Assembly: GCF_021216675.1 (NCBI RefSeq)
Contig: NZ_CP086120.1
Span: forward strand, 3,346,501-3,410,500
Direction of reading: 5' to 3'
Source of the DNA: Streptomyces gobiensis
GTDB lineage: Bacteria > Actinomycetota > Actinomycetes > Streptomycetales > Streptomycetaceae
DNA length: 64,000 nt
Of this stretch, positions 8,096-16,694 are shown piece after piece (position 1 is the stretch's first letter; each line of letters starts with the position of its first letter). Below the pieces are notes generated by a model, which was not told where the DNA came from, ran no database searches, and saw nothing but the letters and a program-made list of their open reading frames with translations. Made by a program: the position numbers and the translations under genes.

Positions 8096-9379
8096 TCAGC
8101 GGACTCCGGCCCTCGCCGCGGCCGCCTCGAACACCTCCACCGTAGGCGGCAGTGCTTCGGCCGCGTTCCGGTACGCCTCCCGCGCTGCGGCCAGCCGGTC
8201 CCGGGTCTCCTCGTCGTACAGCAGCCGCTTCAGGCCCGAGACCACCGTCTCCTCGTCGAGGATCTGGGCGCCGAGCGCGGTCGCGGTGAACGGGTTGTCG
8301 GTGAGCAGCGGGCGCAGAACGCGGTTCCAGCGCAGCGGCCACATATGGAACTCCGGGACCGTGCCCGGATAGGCGCGCAGCCAGCCCCGTGCGGTGGGGC
8401 CGAGCCCGGACAGTTCCTTCGCCACCCGCTCGATCCCCGCCTCCCCGTCCACTTCGAAGCCGTTCACCGCGTACAGGCCGGGCACATCGGCGAAGACCGC
8501 CCGCTCCAGCGCGTAGGACGGCAGATGGAATGACAGCACGCCGTCGGCCGCGCGCAGCAGATCGTGGTACTCCACAGCGGTGTACGAGGGACGGGAGTGC
8601 ACCCGCTCGGCCGGCAGCCCGCGGAAGCCGTCGAACAGTGGACCGGTCATCAGGAAGTGGGTACGGCTGGGCAGTCTGGCCAGATATCCGGCGATCAGCT
8701 CCGGCAGTCTGGTGGCCAGTCCCCGGGTGGCCGGGGCCGCCCGCTCGGCCATGATCTGCTGCCACGGCAGGGTGGGGATCATCAGCAGCCGGTCGTCATC
8801 ACGCAGCCCGAGCCCGCGCCGTATCTCCCGCCGTTCGTCCTGGCCCATCGGCCGGATCGTGTGGTTGGCCCGGTACGGGAAACCACGCCCCGAGGGCCCG
8901 TCGTCGAAGTGCCCCATCGGCACCGGACGCAGCTGCGCGGGCATGCTGAGAATGCGGTCGCTGACTTCGACGGTGCGGCCCAGGATCTCCACCTCGCGGC
9001 TGGTGCGCTCCAGGCCGAAGAGATCGATCGGAATCACCGGGATGCCGAAATCGTCGATGAACCAGGGGTCGAGGTCATACGAGACGAGGCAGGTCATCCA
9101 GTGCGCGAGATAGTCGCTGAGCACGATCGCGTCCGGCCGGAATGTCCGTACGGTCTCCGCGACGGCCGAACGCAGTCCGTGTCCCATGGCGGGTTCGACA
9201 AGGGTGTACGGAAAGCCGGCCGTGGTCAGCTGCCCGGTGTTGAACGGGTCGATCACGAAGTGGCTCTCGACACCCGCGGACCGCAGCTGGTCCGCGAGGT
9301 CGAGGCCGATCGTCACCTCGTGCAGGGTCTTGCCGAGATGCGCCATGAAGAGCAGCCGTCGCGGCACCGCGCTGTTCAC
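8096..9379 (-). CDS. GT-B-type glycosyltransferase-like protein (DUF6365-like)
   Basis: A 427-residue protein. MAHLGKTLHEVTIGLDLADQLRSAG-type sequence near the N-terminus and the DNPFTATALGAQ segment near the C-terminus suggest a two-domain GT-B fold, although the usual GT1 HHGG-like donor motif is not obvious. From memory it resembles the DUF6365 family found beside natural-product genes. GTG 9379 is chosen because GTGA overlaps the aminotransferase stop (9376-9379), implying translational coupling; the longer frame to 9463 is not needed. As the last gene of a methyltransferase / glycosyltransferase / aminotransferase operon it could be a second transferase, or a partner protein that activates the first. 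The family call is moderate and the role inferred. Confidence 0.68.
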   Translation of the reverse strand: MNSAVPRRLLFMAHLGKTLHEVTIGLDLADQLRSAGVESHFVIDPFNTGQLTTAGFPYTLVEPAMGHGLRSAVAETVRTFRPDAIVLSDYLAHWMTCLVSYDLDPWFIDDFGIPVIPIDLFGLERTSREVEILGRTVEVSDRILSMPAQLRPVPMGHFDDGPSGRGFPYRANHTIRPMGQDERREIRRGLGLRDDDRLLMIPTLPWQQIMAERAAPATRGLATRLPELIAGYLARLPSRTHFLMTGPLFDGFRGLPAERVHSRPSYTAVEYHDLLRAADGVLSFHLPSYALERAVFADVPGLYAVNGFEVDGEAGIERVAKELSGLGPTARGWLRAYPGTVPEFHMWPLRWNRVLRPLLTDNPFTATALGAQILDEETVVSGLKRLLYDEETRDRLAAAREAYRNAAEALPPTVEVFEAAAARAGVR

Positions 9380-10512
9380 CTCCGCTTCTCCACGGCCTTG
9401 CGTACCGTCTCTGCCACGGTGTGGACATCCTCGTCGGACAGGCCCGGATGCAGGGGCAGGCACAGTGTGCGCTCGGCAGCGTGATCCGATCCGGGCAGCG
9501 CGGCGTCCGTGGCCCGGTAGGTGGGCACCTTGTGCAGCGGGGCGTACCGGAAGGTGGTGTAGATGCCCGCCGCGTAGAGCTCGGAGGCGACCTCGTCGCG
9601 GATCGCCGGGTCCATCTGCACCCAGTAGAAGTAGTACGAGGAGCGGTGGTGCGACGGCAGCGGGGGCGGCAGCAGCAGGCCCTTGGTCCCGGACAGCTTG
9701 TCGTCGTACAGCGCCACGATCGCCTGTCGGCGGCCGATCAGTTCAGGCAGCCGGTCCAGCTGCACGGTTCCGATGGCGGCGGTGAGGTCATTGCCGATCT
9801 CACGGCGGCCGATCTCCGGAATGTCCAGCTCCCACCAGCGGTGCGAGACCTTGGCGTGGCCGAAGCCGCTGGGCTGTTTCAGCCCGTGGTAGGCGAGCCG
9901 CCTCGCACGGGCGGCGCGTTCGGCGTCCCGGGCGTAGAACATGCCGCCGTCACCGGTGACCATGATTTTCATCGCGTCGAAGCTCCACATGGCGGCGTCG
10001 CCGAAGGAACCGGCGCGTCGGCCGTCCACGCTGGACGCCACCGAGCAGGCCGCGTCCTCGATCAGCTCGACACCGCGCTCCCGGCACAGCTCCGCGATGG
10101 CGACGACGTCGCCGGGGTAGCCGCCGTAGTGGAGCACGATCACGGCTCGGGTGCGGGGGGTGAGCACCCGCTCGATGTGCTCCGCGGACGGGTTGAGGGT
10201 GCGCGGGTCGACATCGCAGAAGACCGGTCTGGCACCCCGCGCCAGGACCGCGTTCGCCGCGGCGACGAAGCTGAGCGAGGGCAGCACCACCTCGTCACCC
10301 TCGCCCAGGTCCATCGACTCCAGCGCCAGGAAGAGGCCCGCGGTACCCGAGTTGATAAAGATCATCTGCTCCGGGTGGACCCCGACATGCTCGGCGAAGG
10401 CCGCCTCGAACGCCTTGGTCCGCGGGCCGTGTCCCAGCCACCTGTCCTTGAACACCTCGCCCACGGCGGCGAGTTCCGCGTCGCCCACCTGTGGCTGGAA
10501 AAGATTAATCAT
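9376..10512 (-). CDS. DegT/DnrJ/EryC1 PLP-dependent sugar aminotransferase
   Basis: 378 residues with all signatures of the family: INSGTAGLFLAL, IEDAACSVASSVDGRRAGSFGD split over the PLP site, and the Schiff-base lysine K182 in WSFDAMKIMVTGDGG. Unlike the related 3-dehydratase at 343-1728, the lysine is present, so this is a true aminotransferase. With 2,3-dehydratase, 3-ketoreductase and 3-dehydratase genes nearby, the likely reaction is amination at C4 of a 4-keto-2,3,6-trideoxy sugar, as SpnR does in forosamine synthesis; amination at C3 cannot be excluded. ATG 10512 gives the typical MINLFQPQVGDAEL start. The stop overlaps the next gene (GTGA). Confidence 0.9.
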   Translation of the reverse strand: MINLFQPQVGDAELAAVGEVFKDRWLGHGPRTKAFEAAFAEHVGVHPEQMIFINSGTAGLFLALESMDLGEGDEVVLPSLSFVAAANAVLARGARPVFCDVDPRTLNPSAEHIERVLTPRTRAVIVLHYGGYPGDVVAIAELCRERGVELIEDAACSVASSVDGRRAGSFGDAAMWSFDAMKIMVTGDGGMFYARDAERAARARRLAYHGLKQPSGFGHAKVSHRWWELDIPEIGRREIGNDLTAAIGTVQLDRLPELIGRRQAIVALYDDKLSGTKGLLLPPPLPSHHRSSYYFYWVQMDPAIRDEVASELYAAGIYTTFRYAPLHKVPTYRATDAALPGSDHAAERTLCLPLHPGLSDEDVHTVAETVRKAVEKRR

Positions 10513-10605
10513 GCTCTCCCCAAAAGATCCGCATGGTTCGGGTGGTCTGTGGTGTCTGGGTGATGTCTGTGTGAGGTCTGTGGGCCAGCCGTCCCCGGAC
10601 CCGGG

Positions 10606-11751
10606 TCAGCGCTGCTTCCGGCCCAAGTCCTCCAGGGCGCCGACCACCTGCGCCGGGAGCGGCATCGCGGCCATCTCACGCGCCACGTCGGCGGCCCGCT
10701 CCCGGTAGGACGCGGACTCCAGCACCTCCTGGCAGGCCCGGGTGATGTTCTCGGCGCTGTCGTCCTCGGGGCGGACCAGCTTCGCCGCGCCGTACGCGCA
10801 CAGCCGCTCGGTGTAGTCGACGACATACGGCAGATAGGGGATCAGGACCTGGGGCACGCCATGGGCCATGCTGCCCAGCACGGTGTTCCCGCCCGCGTGG
10901 TTCACCACCAGATCGCAGGTCGGGGCCACCACGTCCAGCGGGATCCAGCCCACCCTGACATGTTCCGGCAGCGGCCCCAGCTTCTCCGCGACCGCCTCCG
11001 GGGCCGCCACCAGCAGCTCCGCGTCGAGCCCCGCCATCTTCCCGACCAGCCCCGACAGAATGTCGAAGTCACGGTCCGGGGTGACTCTGCTGCCCGCGGA
11101 CAGCAGCACCCGGGGCCGCTCCCCGCGGACATACATCCAGGGCTCCACCCGCCGCTGTGCGGCGTACGGGATATAGCGCATCGGCTGCGCGGAGGGGGCG
11201 TCCGCGACCCGGAGGCTCGGCGGGCAGGTGTCGACGAACAGATCGGCGCCCGGCATCTCGTGCAGCCCCAGGCGCTCCAGCCAGGGCGCCAGCTCCGCGG
11301 CCGCGGCCAGATCGATGGTGTGCGGCTCGCCCATGTCCACCGCGTGCTTCACATACGGCACGCCCGCGTGCGCGGCCACCAGCGGAGCCGCGAACGCCAG
11401 CGCCCCGCCCACCACCAGATCAGGACGCCACCGGTCGGCAAGGTCCAGCAGCCTCGGCAGGCACCAGGAGGCGTACCGCCCGAAACAGCGCCCGTTGAAG
11501 ATGTAGCGCTCCCGCAGATCCGACGGGATCGGAATGGGATGTCCCTCGCTGTCCAGCAGCGACTCCAGCATGCCCCGTGAGGTGACCGGCACCCCGGGCA
11601 GCCCCGCCGAAGTGACCGTCTCCATCACGTTCTCGGGCCCGGCCACGAAGACCTCATGGCCGGCGATACGGGCCGTCTGCGCGAGCGGGACGATCGAGAA
11701 GATCACACCCGAGGTGCCTCCGGCCACAAAGAGAATTCGCATGCGGGCCAT
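10606..11751 (-). CDS. GT1-family antibiotic glycosyltransferase
   Basis: 381 residues with a GT-B layout. The N-terminal acceptor domain begins MRILFVAGGTSGVIFSIVPLA. The donor half has VRVGWIPLDVVAPTCDLVVNHAGGNTVLGSMAHGVPQ in consecutive short motifs, including the HAGG nucleotide-sugar loop typical of UGT/GT1 enzymes of macrolide and aromatic polyketide pathways. It probably transfers the dTDP-deoxyaminosugar made by this locus to an aglycone. Both ATG 11751 (MARMRIL) and ATG 11742 (MRIL) fit; neither has a strong ribosome site. It lies 57 bp downstream of the methyltransferase and 93 bp upstream of the aminotransferase. Confidence 0.87.
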   Translation of the reverse strand: MARMRILFVAGGTSGVIFSIVPLAQTARIAGHEVFVAGPENVMETVTSAGLPGVPVTSRGMLESLLDSEGHPIPIPSDLRERYIFNGRCFGRYASWCLPRLLDLADRWRPDLVVGGALAFAAPLVAAHAGVPYVKHAVDMGEPHTIDLAAAAELAPWLERLGLHEMPGADLFVDTCPPSLRVADAPSAQPMRYIPYAAQRRVEPWMYVRGERPRVLLSAGSRVTPDRDFDILSGLVGKMAGLDAELLVAAPEAVAEKLGPLPEHVRVGWIPLDVVAPTCDLVVNHAGGNTVLGSMAHGVPQVLIPYLPYVVDYTERLCAYGAAKLVRPEDDSAENITRACQEVLESASYRERAADVAREMAAMPLPAQVVGALEDLGRKQR

Positions 11752-11808
11752 GGTCCGCAGGGCACGTCGAGCGTCACTCGAAGTCTCCTCGACGCCGGGC
11801 CGGGCCGG

Positions 11809-12642
11809 TCAGTCCGCCATGCGCCGGGCGGTGATGATCGAGTAGCCGAGGTGGTCCCGCTCCAGCTCGCCGACGCGGGAGATCATCTCCTTGAACTCCT
11901 CGGCGAACTCCCGGCCGCCCTTCTCCACCACCTTGTCGTAGTTGTCGGCCACCAGACGTTCAATACGGGCGGCGGACCGCCGCAGATGTGGTGTGGCGTC
12001 ATAGTCGCGCACGACCTCGAAGCCCGCGGTGCGCAGCATCCGCGGATACTGCCCCGCCGTCGGCAGCGACTCAACCGTGAACCCCTCGCTGAGCACCGCC
12101 CGCCACTCCTCCGTCAGGGCCTCGTTCTCGGTGTAGTCGGAGAGGACAAAGACACCTCCCGGCGCCAGCACCCGTGCGATCTCGTGCAGCGACCTCATCC
12201 GGTCGGAGAGATACATCACCGACTCGCAGGCCCACACGGCATCGAACGAACCATCTGGGTACGGCAGTTCCATCGCGTCCGCCTGCTCGAAGCGCACCCG
12301 GCCCGCGAGGCCCGCCTCCGCCGCCAGCCTCTCCCCGGTCGCCACCTGCTCGGCGCTGACCGTGATGCCGGTGACCTCGCCACCGGTCGCGGCGGCCAGC
12401 CGGACAGCCGGATGACCCGTACCGCAGCCGACATCCAGCAGCCGCTGTCCGGGCCGCAGGCCCACCTGCTCGATCAGTACATCGGTCAGCCGGTCCTTGG
12501 GGTCGGTGTCCGGATCGGCGTCGTCCCAGTACCCGATGTGCAGATTCTGGCCCATGAAGATCTCGTACAGCCACCCCCGGTCGTCGTAGAACTCCCCCAC
12601 TTCCTCAGGGGTGAGCGCCTCCTGTGTCTCCTGCTCCGCCAT
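11809..12642 (-). CDS. SAM-dependent methyltransferase, probably sugar O- or N-methyltransferase (RebM-like)
   Basis: 277 residues, class I methyltransferase. Motif I is LLDVGCGTGHPAVRLA, followed by VTGITVSAEQV, an acidic motif II region (FDAVWACESVMYL) and ARVLAPGGVFVLSDY. The N-terminal FMGQNLHIGYWDD stretch is typical of the RebM/EryG-type group that methylates sugar hydroxyls and some other natural-product acceptors. ATG 12642 is fixed by GGAGGAG eight bases upstream; the longer open frame to 12810 crosses a tandem repeat and is rejected. It heads the operon with glycosyltransferase, aminotransferase and glycosyltransferase-like genes. Whether it methylates the amino group, a hydroxyl or the aglycone cannot be told. 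Confidence 0.85.
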   Translation of the reverse strand: MAEQETQEALTPEEVGEFYDDRGWLYEIFMGQNLHIGYWDDADPDTDPKDRLTDVLIEQVGLRPGQRLLDVGCGTGHPAVRLAAATGGEVTGITVSAEQVATGERLAAEAGLAGRVRFEQADAMELPYPDGSFDAVWACESVMYLSDRMRSLHEIARVLAPGGVFVLSDYTENEALTEEWRAVLSEGFTVESLPTAGQYPRMLRTAGFEVVRDYDATPHLRRSAARIERLVADNYDKVVEKGGREFAEEFKEMISRVGELERDHLGYSIITARRMAD

Positions 12643-12854
12643 GACGTGGCTCCTCCCTGGATTCGTGCGCGTCCCTGGATTCGTGCGCGTCCGGCACATC
12701 CTCGCCGGGCCACATCGACCCGAGCTCGAACCGGAGTCGAGCCACAGCAACGAGCATCGCCGCATCCGAACCTGTCGGCCGAAGCTCTTGGAGAGTGACT
12801 GATGTGCCACGCGAGTCCGCAGCTTCCCTGTCCGCCGGAAGGGGAGCGACCGGC
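12643..12854. promoter_or_regulatory. Divergent promoter region with two 18-bp tandem repeats
   Basis: This gap separates the methyltransferase (minus) and glucose-1-phosphate thymidylyltransferase (plus), so it should drive both sugar operons. It contains two perfect copies of TCCCTGGATTCGTGCGCG at 12654-12671 and 12672-12689, immediately upstream of the methyltransferase ribosome site. An operator role is possible; no sigma consensus is assigned. Confidence 0.5.
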
Positions 12855-13928
12855 ATGAAAGCCCTCGTTCTTTCCGGAGGTTCGGGTACCCGACTGCGCC
12901 CGTTCACGTACTCCATGGCCAAGCAGCTCGTACCGGTGGCCAACAAACCCGTCCTGTTGAACTGTCTGGAGAATCTGCGGGACATCGGGGTCACCGAGAC
13001 CGGACTGATCGTCGGCGGATACGCCAGTGAGATCGAGGACGTCGTCGGTGACGGCTCCGCCCTCGGTCTGGAGGTCACCTACATCCACCAGTCCGCGCCG
13101 CTCGGCCTCGCCCACTGTGTGGCGCTGGCGGCCGACTTCCTCGGCGACGACGACTTCGTGATGTACCTGGGCGACAACATTCTGGCGGACGGCATCGAGG
13201 CCGCCGCGACGGCGTTCCGCGAGGGCGGCGCCGACGCCCGGATCCTCGTCACCAAGGTGCCCGACCCGAGCCACTACGGCGTGGCTGAGATCGACGCCGA
13301 CTCCCGCGTCACCGCCCTGGTCGAGAAGCCTCAGCAGCCGCAGAGCGATCTCGCCGTGATCGGCGTGTACTTCTTCACCAACGCCATCCACGAGGCCGTA
13401 CGTTCGCTGCGCCCCAGCGCCCGCGGCGAACTGGAGATCACCGACGCCATCCAGCTGCTCGTCACCGGCGGCCGGACCGTCCTCGCCCACGAGTACCACG
13501 GCTACTGGAAGGACACCGGCAAGATCGATGATCTGCTGGAGTGCAATCGCGAGCTGCTCGGACGGCTCCCCGATGACGGCCCCCCGTCCGACGGCGTCGA
13601 CAGCGCCTCCACCGTGCACGGGCAGGTCGTGATCGGACCTGGCGCCCGCGTCATCGGGTCCGTCCTCACCGGTCCTGTCCTGATCGGCGCGGGCAGCGTA
13701 GTCGAGAACAGTGCCATCGGCCCCGATGTCTCCATCGGCCCTGACTGCGTTCTCAAGGACGCTGGTCTGGAGCACTCCATCCTGCTCGAAGGCGTGACCA
13801 TCGACGGCGTCCGTGAGCTGCACGGCTGTGTGATCGGACGCTGGGCCCAGGTGCGTGCCCCCGACAACGACGACGTCCGGCAGCGGCTCATCATCGGCGA
13901 CCACACCCAGGCGGAGGTGTCGGCATGA
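12855..13928 (+). CDS. Glucose-1-phosphate thymidylyltransferase (long form with beta-helix tail)
   Basis: 357 residues making dTDP-glucose, the first step to dTDP-deoxysugars. The N-terminal pyrophosphorylase signature is LSGGSGTRLRPFTYSMAKQL, with YLGDNIL and VALVEKP-type motifs further on and EYHGYWKDTGK near residue 220. The extra ~110 residues after the catalytic domain show hexapeptide-like repeats (VVIGPGARVIGSVLTGP), a left-handed beta-helix as in StrD-like long forms. ATG 12855 has GGGGAG upstream and matches the family start MKALVLSGG; the frame also opens at 12795 but without support. ATGA overlap (13925-13928) couples it to the 4,6-dehydratase. Confidence 0.92.
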   Translation: MKALVLSGGSGTRLRPFTYSMAKQLVPVANKPVLLNCLENLRDIGVTETGLIVGGYASEIEDVVGDGSALGLEVTYIHQSAPLGLAHCVALAADFLGDDDFVMYLGDNILADGIEAAATAFREGGADARILVTKVPDPSHYGVAEIDADSRVTALVEKPQQPQSDLAVIGVYFFTNAIHEAVRSLRPSARGELEITDAIQLLVTGGRTVLAHEYHGYWKDTGKIDDLLECNRELLGRLPDDGPPSDGVDSASTVHGQVVIGPGARVIGSVLTGPVLIGAGSVVENSAIGPDVSIGPDCVLKDAGLEHSILLEGVTIDGVRELHGCVIGRWAQVRAPDNDDVRQRLIIGDHTQAEVSA

Positions 13929-14893
13929 AGATCCTGATAACCGGCGGTGCCGGCTTCATCGGGTCCCACTATGTACGCTCGCTCCTCGCGGGCGCGTACC
14001 CCGGTGGCGAAGACGCCCAGATCACCGTCGTCGACAAGCTCACCTATGCGGGCAACACAGCCAATCTGCCGATGGACCATCCACGGCTGACCTTCGTACG
14101 CGGCGACATCTCCGGCCCGGATCTGATGCGGCATCTGCTGCCGGGCCACGAGGCGGTGGTCCACTTCGCCGCCGAGTCGCATGTCGACCGGTCGGTGGAT
14201 GGTGCGGTCGCCTTCGTCCACAGCAATGTCCTCGGCACCCAGAGCCTGCTCGACGCCTGCCTGTACGCCGGGGTGAAGACCGTGGTGCATGTCTCCACCG
14301 ACGAGGTCTACGGCTCCATCGACAACGGCACCTGGACCGAGGAGTCACCGCTCCTGCCCAACTCGCCGTACTCGGCGTCCAAAGCGGGCAGCGATATGCT
14401 GGCGCGCGCCTACCACCGCACCCACGGCCTGGACGTCCGGATCACCCGCTGCTCCAACAACTACGGCACTCATCAGCACATTGAGAAACTGATCCCGCTG
14501 TTCGTCACCAACCTGCTGCGCGGCCTTCCCGTCCCGGTGTACGGCGACGGGTCCAACGTCCGCGAATGGCTGCATGTCGACGACCACTGCCGCGCCATCC
14601 ATCTTGTCCTCACCGGCGGCCGTCCCGGCGAGATCTACAACATTGGCGGCGCCACCGCGCTGGCCAACATCGATATGACCGCCCGGCTCCTCGAACTCTG
14701 CGGCGCCGGCTGGGACGCGGTCCAGTATGTCGAGGACCGCAAGGGCCACGACCAGCGGTACGCGATCGACGACGCCAAAATCCGCGCCGAGCTGGGCTAC
14801 GCCCCGCTCTGGACCCTGGAAGAGGGCCTGGACCGCACCGTCGCCTGGTACCGGGCCAACGAGAGCTGGTGGAAGCCCTTGCTCAACGCCTGA
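13925..14893 (+). CDS. dTDP-glucose 4,6-dehydratase
   Basis: 322 residues, extended short-chain dehydrogenase family. The NAD motif GGAGFIGSHYVRSL is at residues 7-20, the catalytic STDEVYG with T125/D126/E127, and the YxxxK pair Y149/K153 (SPYSASKAGSD). NNYGTHQHIEKLIPLFV and the REWLHVDDHC segment are also characteristic. It converts dTDP-glucose to dTDP-4-keto-6-deoxyglucose, the branch point for the dehydratases and aminotransferase on the left. It is translationally coupled to the thymidylyltransferase and converges on an FMN reductase gene 66 bp away. Confidence 0.94.
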   Translation: MKILITGGAGFIGSHYVRSLLAGAYPGGEDAQITVVDKLTYAGNTANLPMDHPRLTFVRGDISGPDLMRHLLPGHEAVVHFAAESHVDRSVDGAVAFVHSNVLGTQSLLDACLYAGVKTVVHVSTDEVYGSIDNGTWTEESPLLPNSPYSASKAGSDMLARAYHRTHGLDVRITRCSNNYGTHQHIEKLIPLFVTNLLRGLPVPVYGDGSNVREWLHVDDHCRAIHLVLTGGRPGEIYNIGGATALANIDMTARLLELCGAGWDAVQYVEDRKGHDQRYAIDDAKIRAELGYAPLWTLEEGLDRTVAWYRANESWWKPLLNA

Positions 14894-14959
14894 CCGACGT
14901 CTCGGCTTTCCGGTCCCGCCAATGCTGTATCTACATCTACGCAGCAGACCGCGGGGCCC

Positions 14960-15574
14960 TCAGAAGTCATACGGCCGTCGGGCCCGGCCCTCTGCCAGCA
15001 CCCCGGCCCACCAGGTCAGCTCATCGAGCATCAGCTTGGCCGCGCCGTTCGCGCCCACGGCGTCGCGCGGAGCACCGCTCTCGTCGAACACCTCCCGGAC
15101 ATGGGCGAAGCTCACGCTGTCCCGCACGGTGACCGTGTGCAGCTCGGCGAAGACCTGGCGGAGCTGTTCGACAGCCCGCAGCCCGCCGGACTGGCCGCCG
15201 TGGCTGACGAAGCCGACCGGCTTGGCCCGCCACTCCGTGTAGAGCGCGTCGATGGCGTGCTTCAGTGGCGCGGGGTAGCCGCGGTTGTACTCCGGAGTGA
15301 TCACGACATACGCGTCGGCGGCGGCCATCCTGGCGGCGTACGCGGCGACCTCGTCGCAGAGATAACCTCCGTCCGGGGTCCGCTCGGGGATCCCCGGCGG
15401 CAGCCCGGCCGCGGGCAGGTCGACGGCATCGACGTCGAGATCGCCGCGTTGCCGGGCCTGGCCGACGAACCACCGGCCGACCATGGGGCCGCTCCGGCCG
15501 TTGTGGGCGCTGCCGATGAGGACGGCCAGGCGCAGTCGGCCCTTCCGTATGGGCGGGTGCGTGGGCGGACGCAT
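14960..15574 (-). CDS. NADPH-dependent FMN reductase family protein
   Basis: 204 residues with a flavodoxin-like fold: LAVLIGSAHNGRSG phosphate-binding loop near the N-terminus and YVVITPEYNRGYPAPLKHAID in the middle, the hallmark of the NADPH_FMN_red family. Such enzymes reduce flavin for monooxygenases or reduce quinones. ATG 15574 is chosen over the longer frame to 15679 because GGAAGGAAGG lies just upstream and the extra residues lack conservation. It is followed closely upstream by the MDR gene starting at 16598 on the same strand (28 bp between), so the two redox genes are likely one unit. Confidence 0.82.
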   Translation of the reverse strand: MRPPTHPPIRKGRLRLAVLIGSAHNGRSGPMVGRWFVGQARQRGDLDVDAVDLPAAGLPPGIPERTPDGGYLCDEVAAYAARMAAADAYVVITPEYNRGYPAPLKHAIDALYTEWRAKPVGFVSHGGQSGGLRAVEQLRQVFAELHTVTVRDSVSFAHVREVFDESGAPRDAVGANGAAKLMLDELTWWAGVLAEGRARRPYDF

Positions 15575-15602
15575 GTGCGGGTGCCTTCCTTCCCTGGGGC
15601 TC

Positions 15603-16598
15603 CTAGGAGTGGCCGGGAAGGAGCACGATCCGGCCGGTGTGCGCCCGGGACTCAATGAGTTCGTGCGCCTTGGCCACATCGGTCAGTGTCAGCGTGGCAT
15701 GCACGGCGTGCCGTACCGTGCCGTCCCCGAGGGCTTTCACCAGCCGGGCATGGTTCTGCGCGTACTCCTGCGGCCGGGTGTCGCGCCAGGTCGACAGCGC
15801 GAACCCGGTGAGGAACTTCAGCCGGATCAGCTCCATCGGGGACACCTTCGGGATCTCCAGGCCGCCGCCTGCCGACCCGTAGAAGACCAGTCGGCCGAAC
15901 GGCGCGAGCAGGCCGATGCCCTCCCGGAGCACATCACCGCCGACGCTGTCGAGGACGATGTCGACCCCCCGGCCGCCGGTGGCCTCCCGTACCTTGTCGG
16001 CCCAGCCGGTCCGGCTGTAGTCGACGGCCGCGTCAGCACCCAGCGCGCGGACGAACTCCAGCTTCTCCGGCGAGCTCGCGGTACCGATCACCAGTCCGGC
16101 GCCCGCGGCCCTGGCCAGCTGGACGCTCAGATGTCCGATGCCACCGGAGGCCGCGTGCACCAGCACGGTCTGCCCTGCGGCCATTCCGGCGGTGCCCAGC
16201 GTGCCGGAGGCGATCGGTCCCGGGGAGGGCAGCGCCGTCGCCTGGGCCGCGTCCAGTCCCTCTGGCACCGGCAGCAGGGTGTCCGCGTCGACCACCACAT
16301 AGTCGGCGTACGCCCCATGCAGCGTGAACGCACCGACCCGGTCACCGACCTGGACCCCGCTGACTTCCGGTCCCAGCGCCGCGACCCGGCCGACCACATC
16401 GCCGCCGAGGGTGATCGGGAAGACGGGCTGCCACATCGGCGCGGGAAAGATGTTCCGCCGCATCTGGGTCTGGGCGAACCCCACGCTGATCGCCTCGGCG
16501 GCGATCAGCACCTGACCGGGCCCCGGCCCAGGCACCGGCGCCTCCTCAGTCTTCAGGACACCGGGGTCCCCGTACTCGTGCATACGGACGATGCGCAT
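15603..16598 (-). CDS. NADPH:quinone reductase-like MDR oxidoreductase
   Basis: 331 residues, medium-chain dehydrogenase/reductase without zinc ligands. The nucleotide-binding motif is HAASGGIGHLSVQLARAAGA, with IVLDSVGGDVLREGIGLLAPFG in the second half and the usual GRIVLLPGH end. Start ATG 16598 (MRIVRMHEYGDPGVL) agrees with the quinone oxidoreductase family. It is probably co-transcribed with the downstream FMN reductase. It could take part in polyketide tailoring or general quinone detoxification; context alone does not decide. Confidence 0.85.
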   Translation of the reverse strand: MRIVRMHEYGDPGVLKTEEAPVPGPGPGQVLIAAEAISVGFAQTQMRRNIFPAPMWQPVFPITLGGDVVGRVAALGPEVSGVQVGDRVGAFTLHGAYADYVVVDADTLLPVPEGLDAAQATALPSPGPIASGTLGTAGMAAGQTVLVHAASGGIGHLSVQLARAAGAGLVIGTASSPEKLEFVRALGADAAVDYSRTGWADKVREATGGRGVDIVLDSVGGDVLREGIGLLAPFGRLVFYGSAGGGLEIPKVSPMELIRLKFLTGFALSTWRDTRPQEYAQNHARLVKALGDGTVRHAVHATLTLTDVAKAHELIESRAHTGRIVLLPGHS

Positions 16599-16694
16599 GT
16601 CTTCCCCTCCGTCGCCGCGGTCGGCCCAGTGTCCTGACCGTGCCTAGAACACGACTCGAAGACGGGTCACCACCACGGCCCCTCCGCCCACCGG

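Noticed and set aside
12486..13904. A minus-strand frame over the thymidylyltransferase
   Set aside because: Shadow of a well-conserved gene; lacks ribosome site and motifs.
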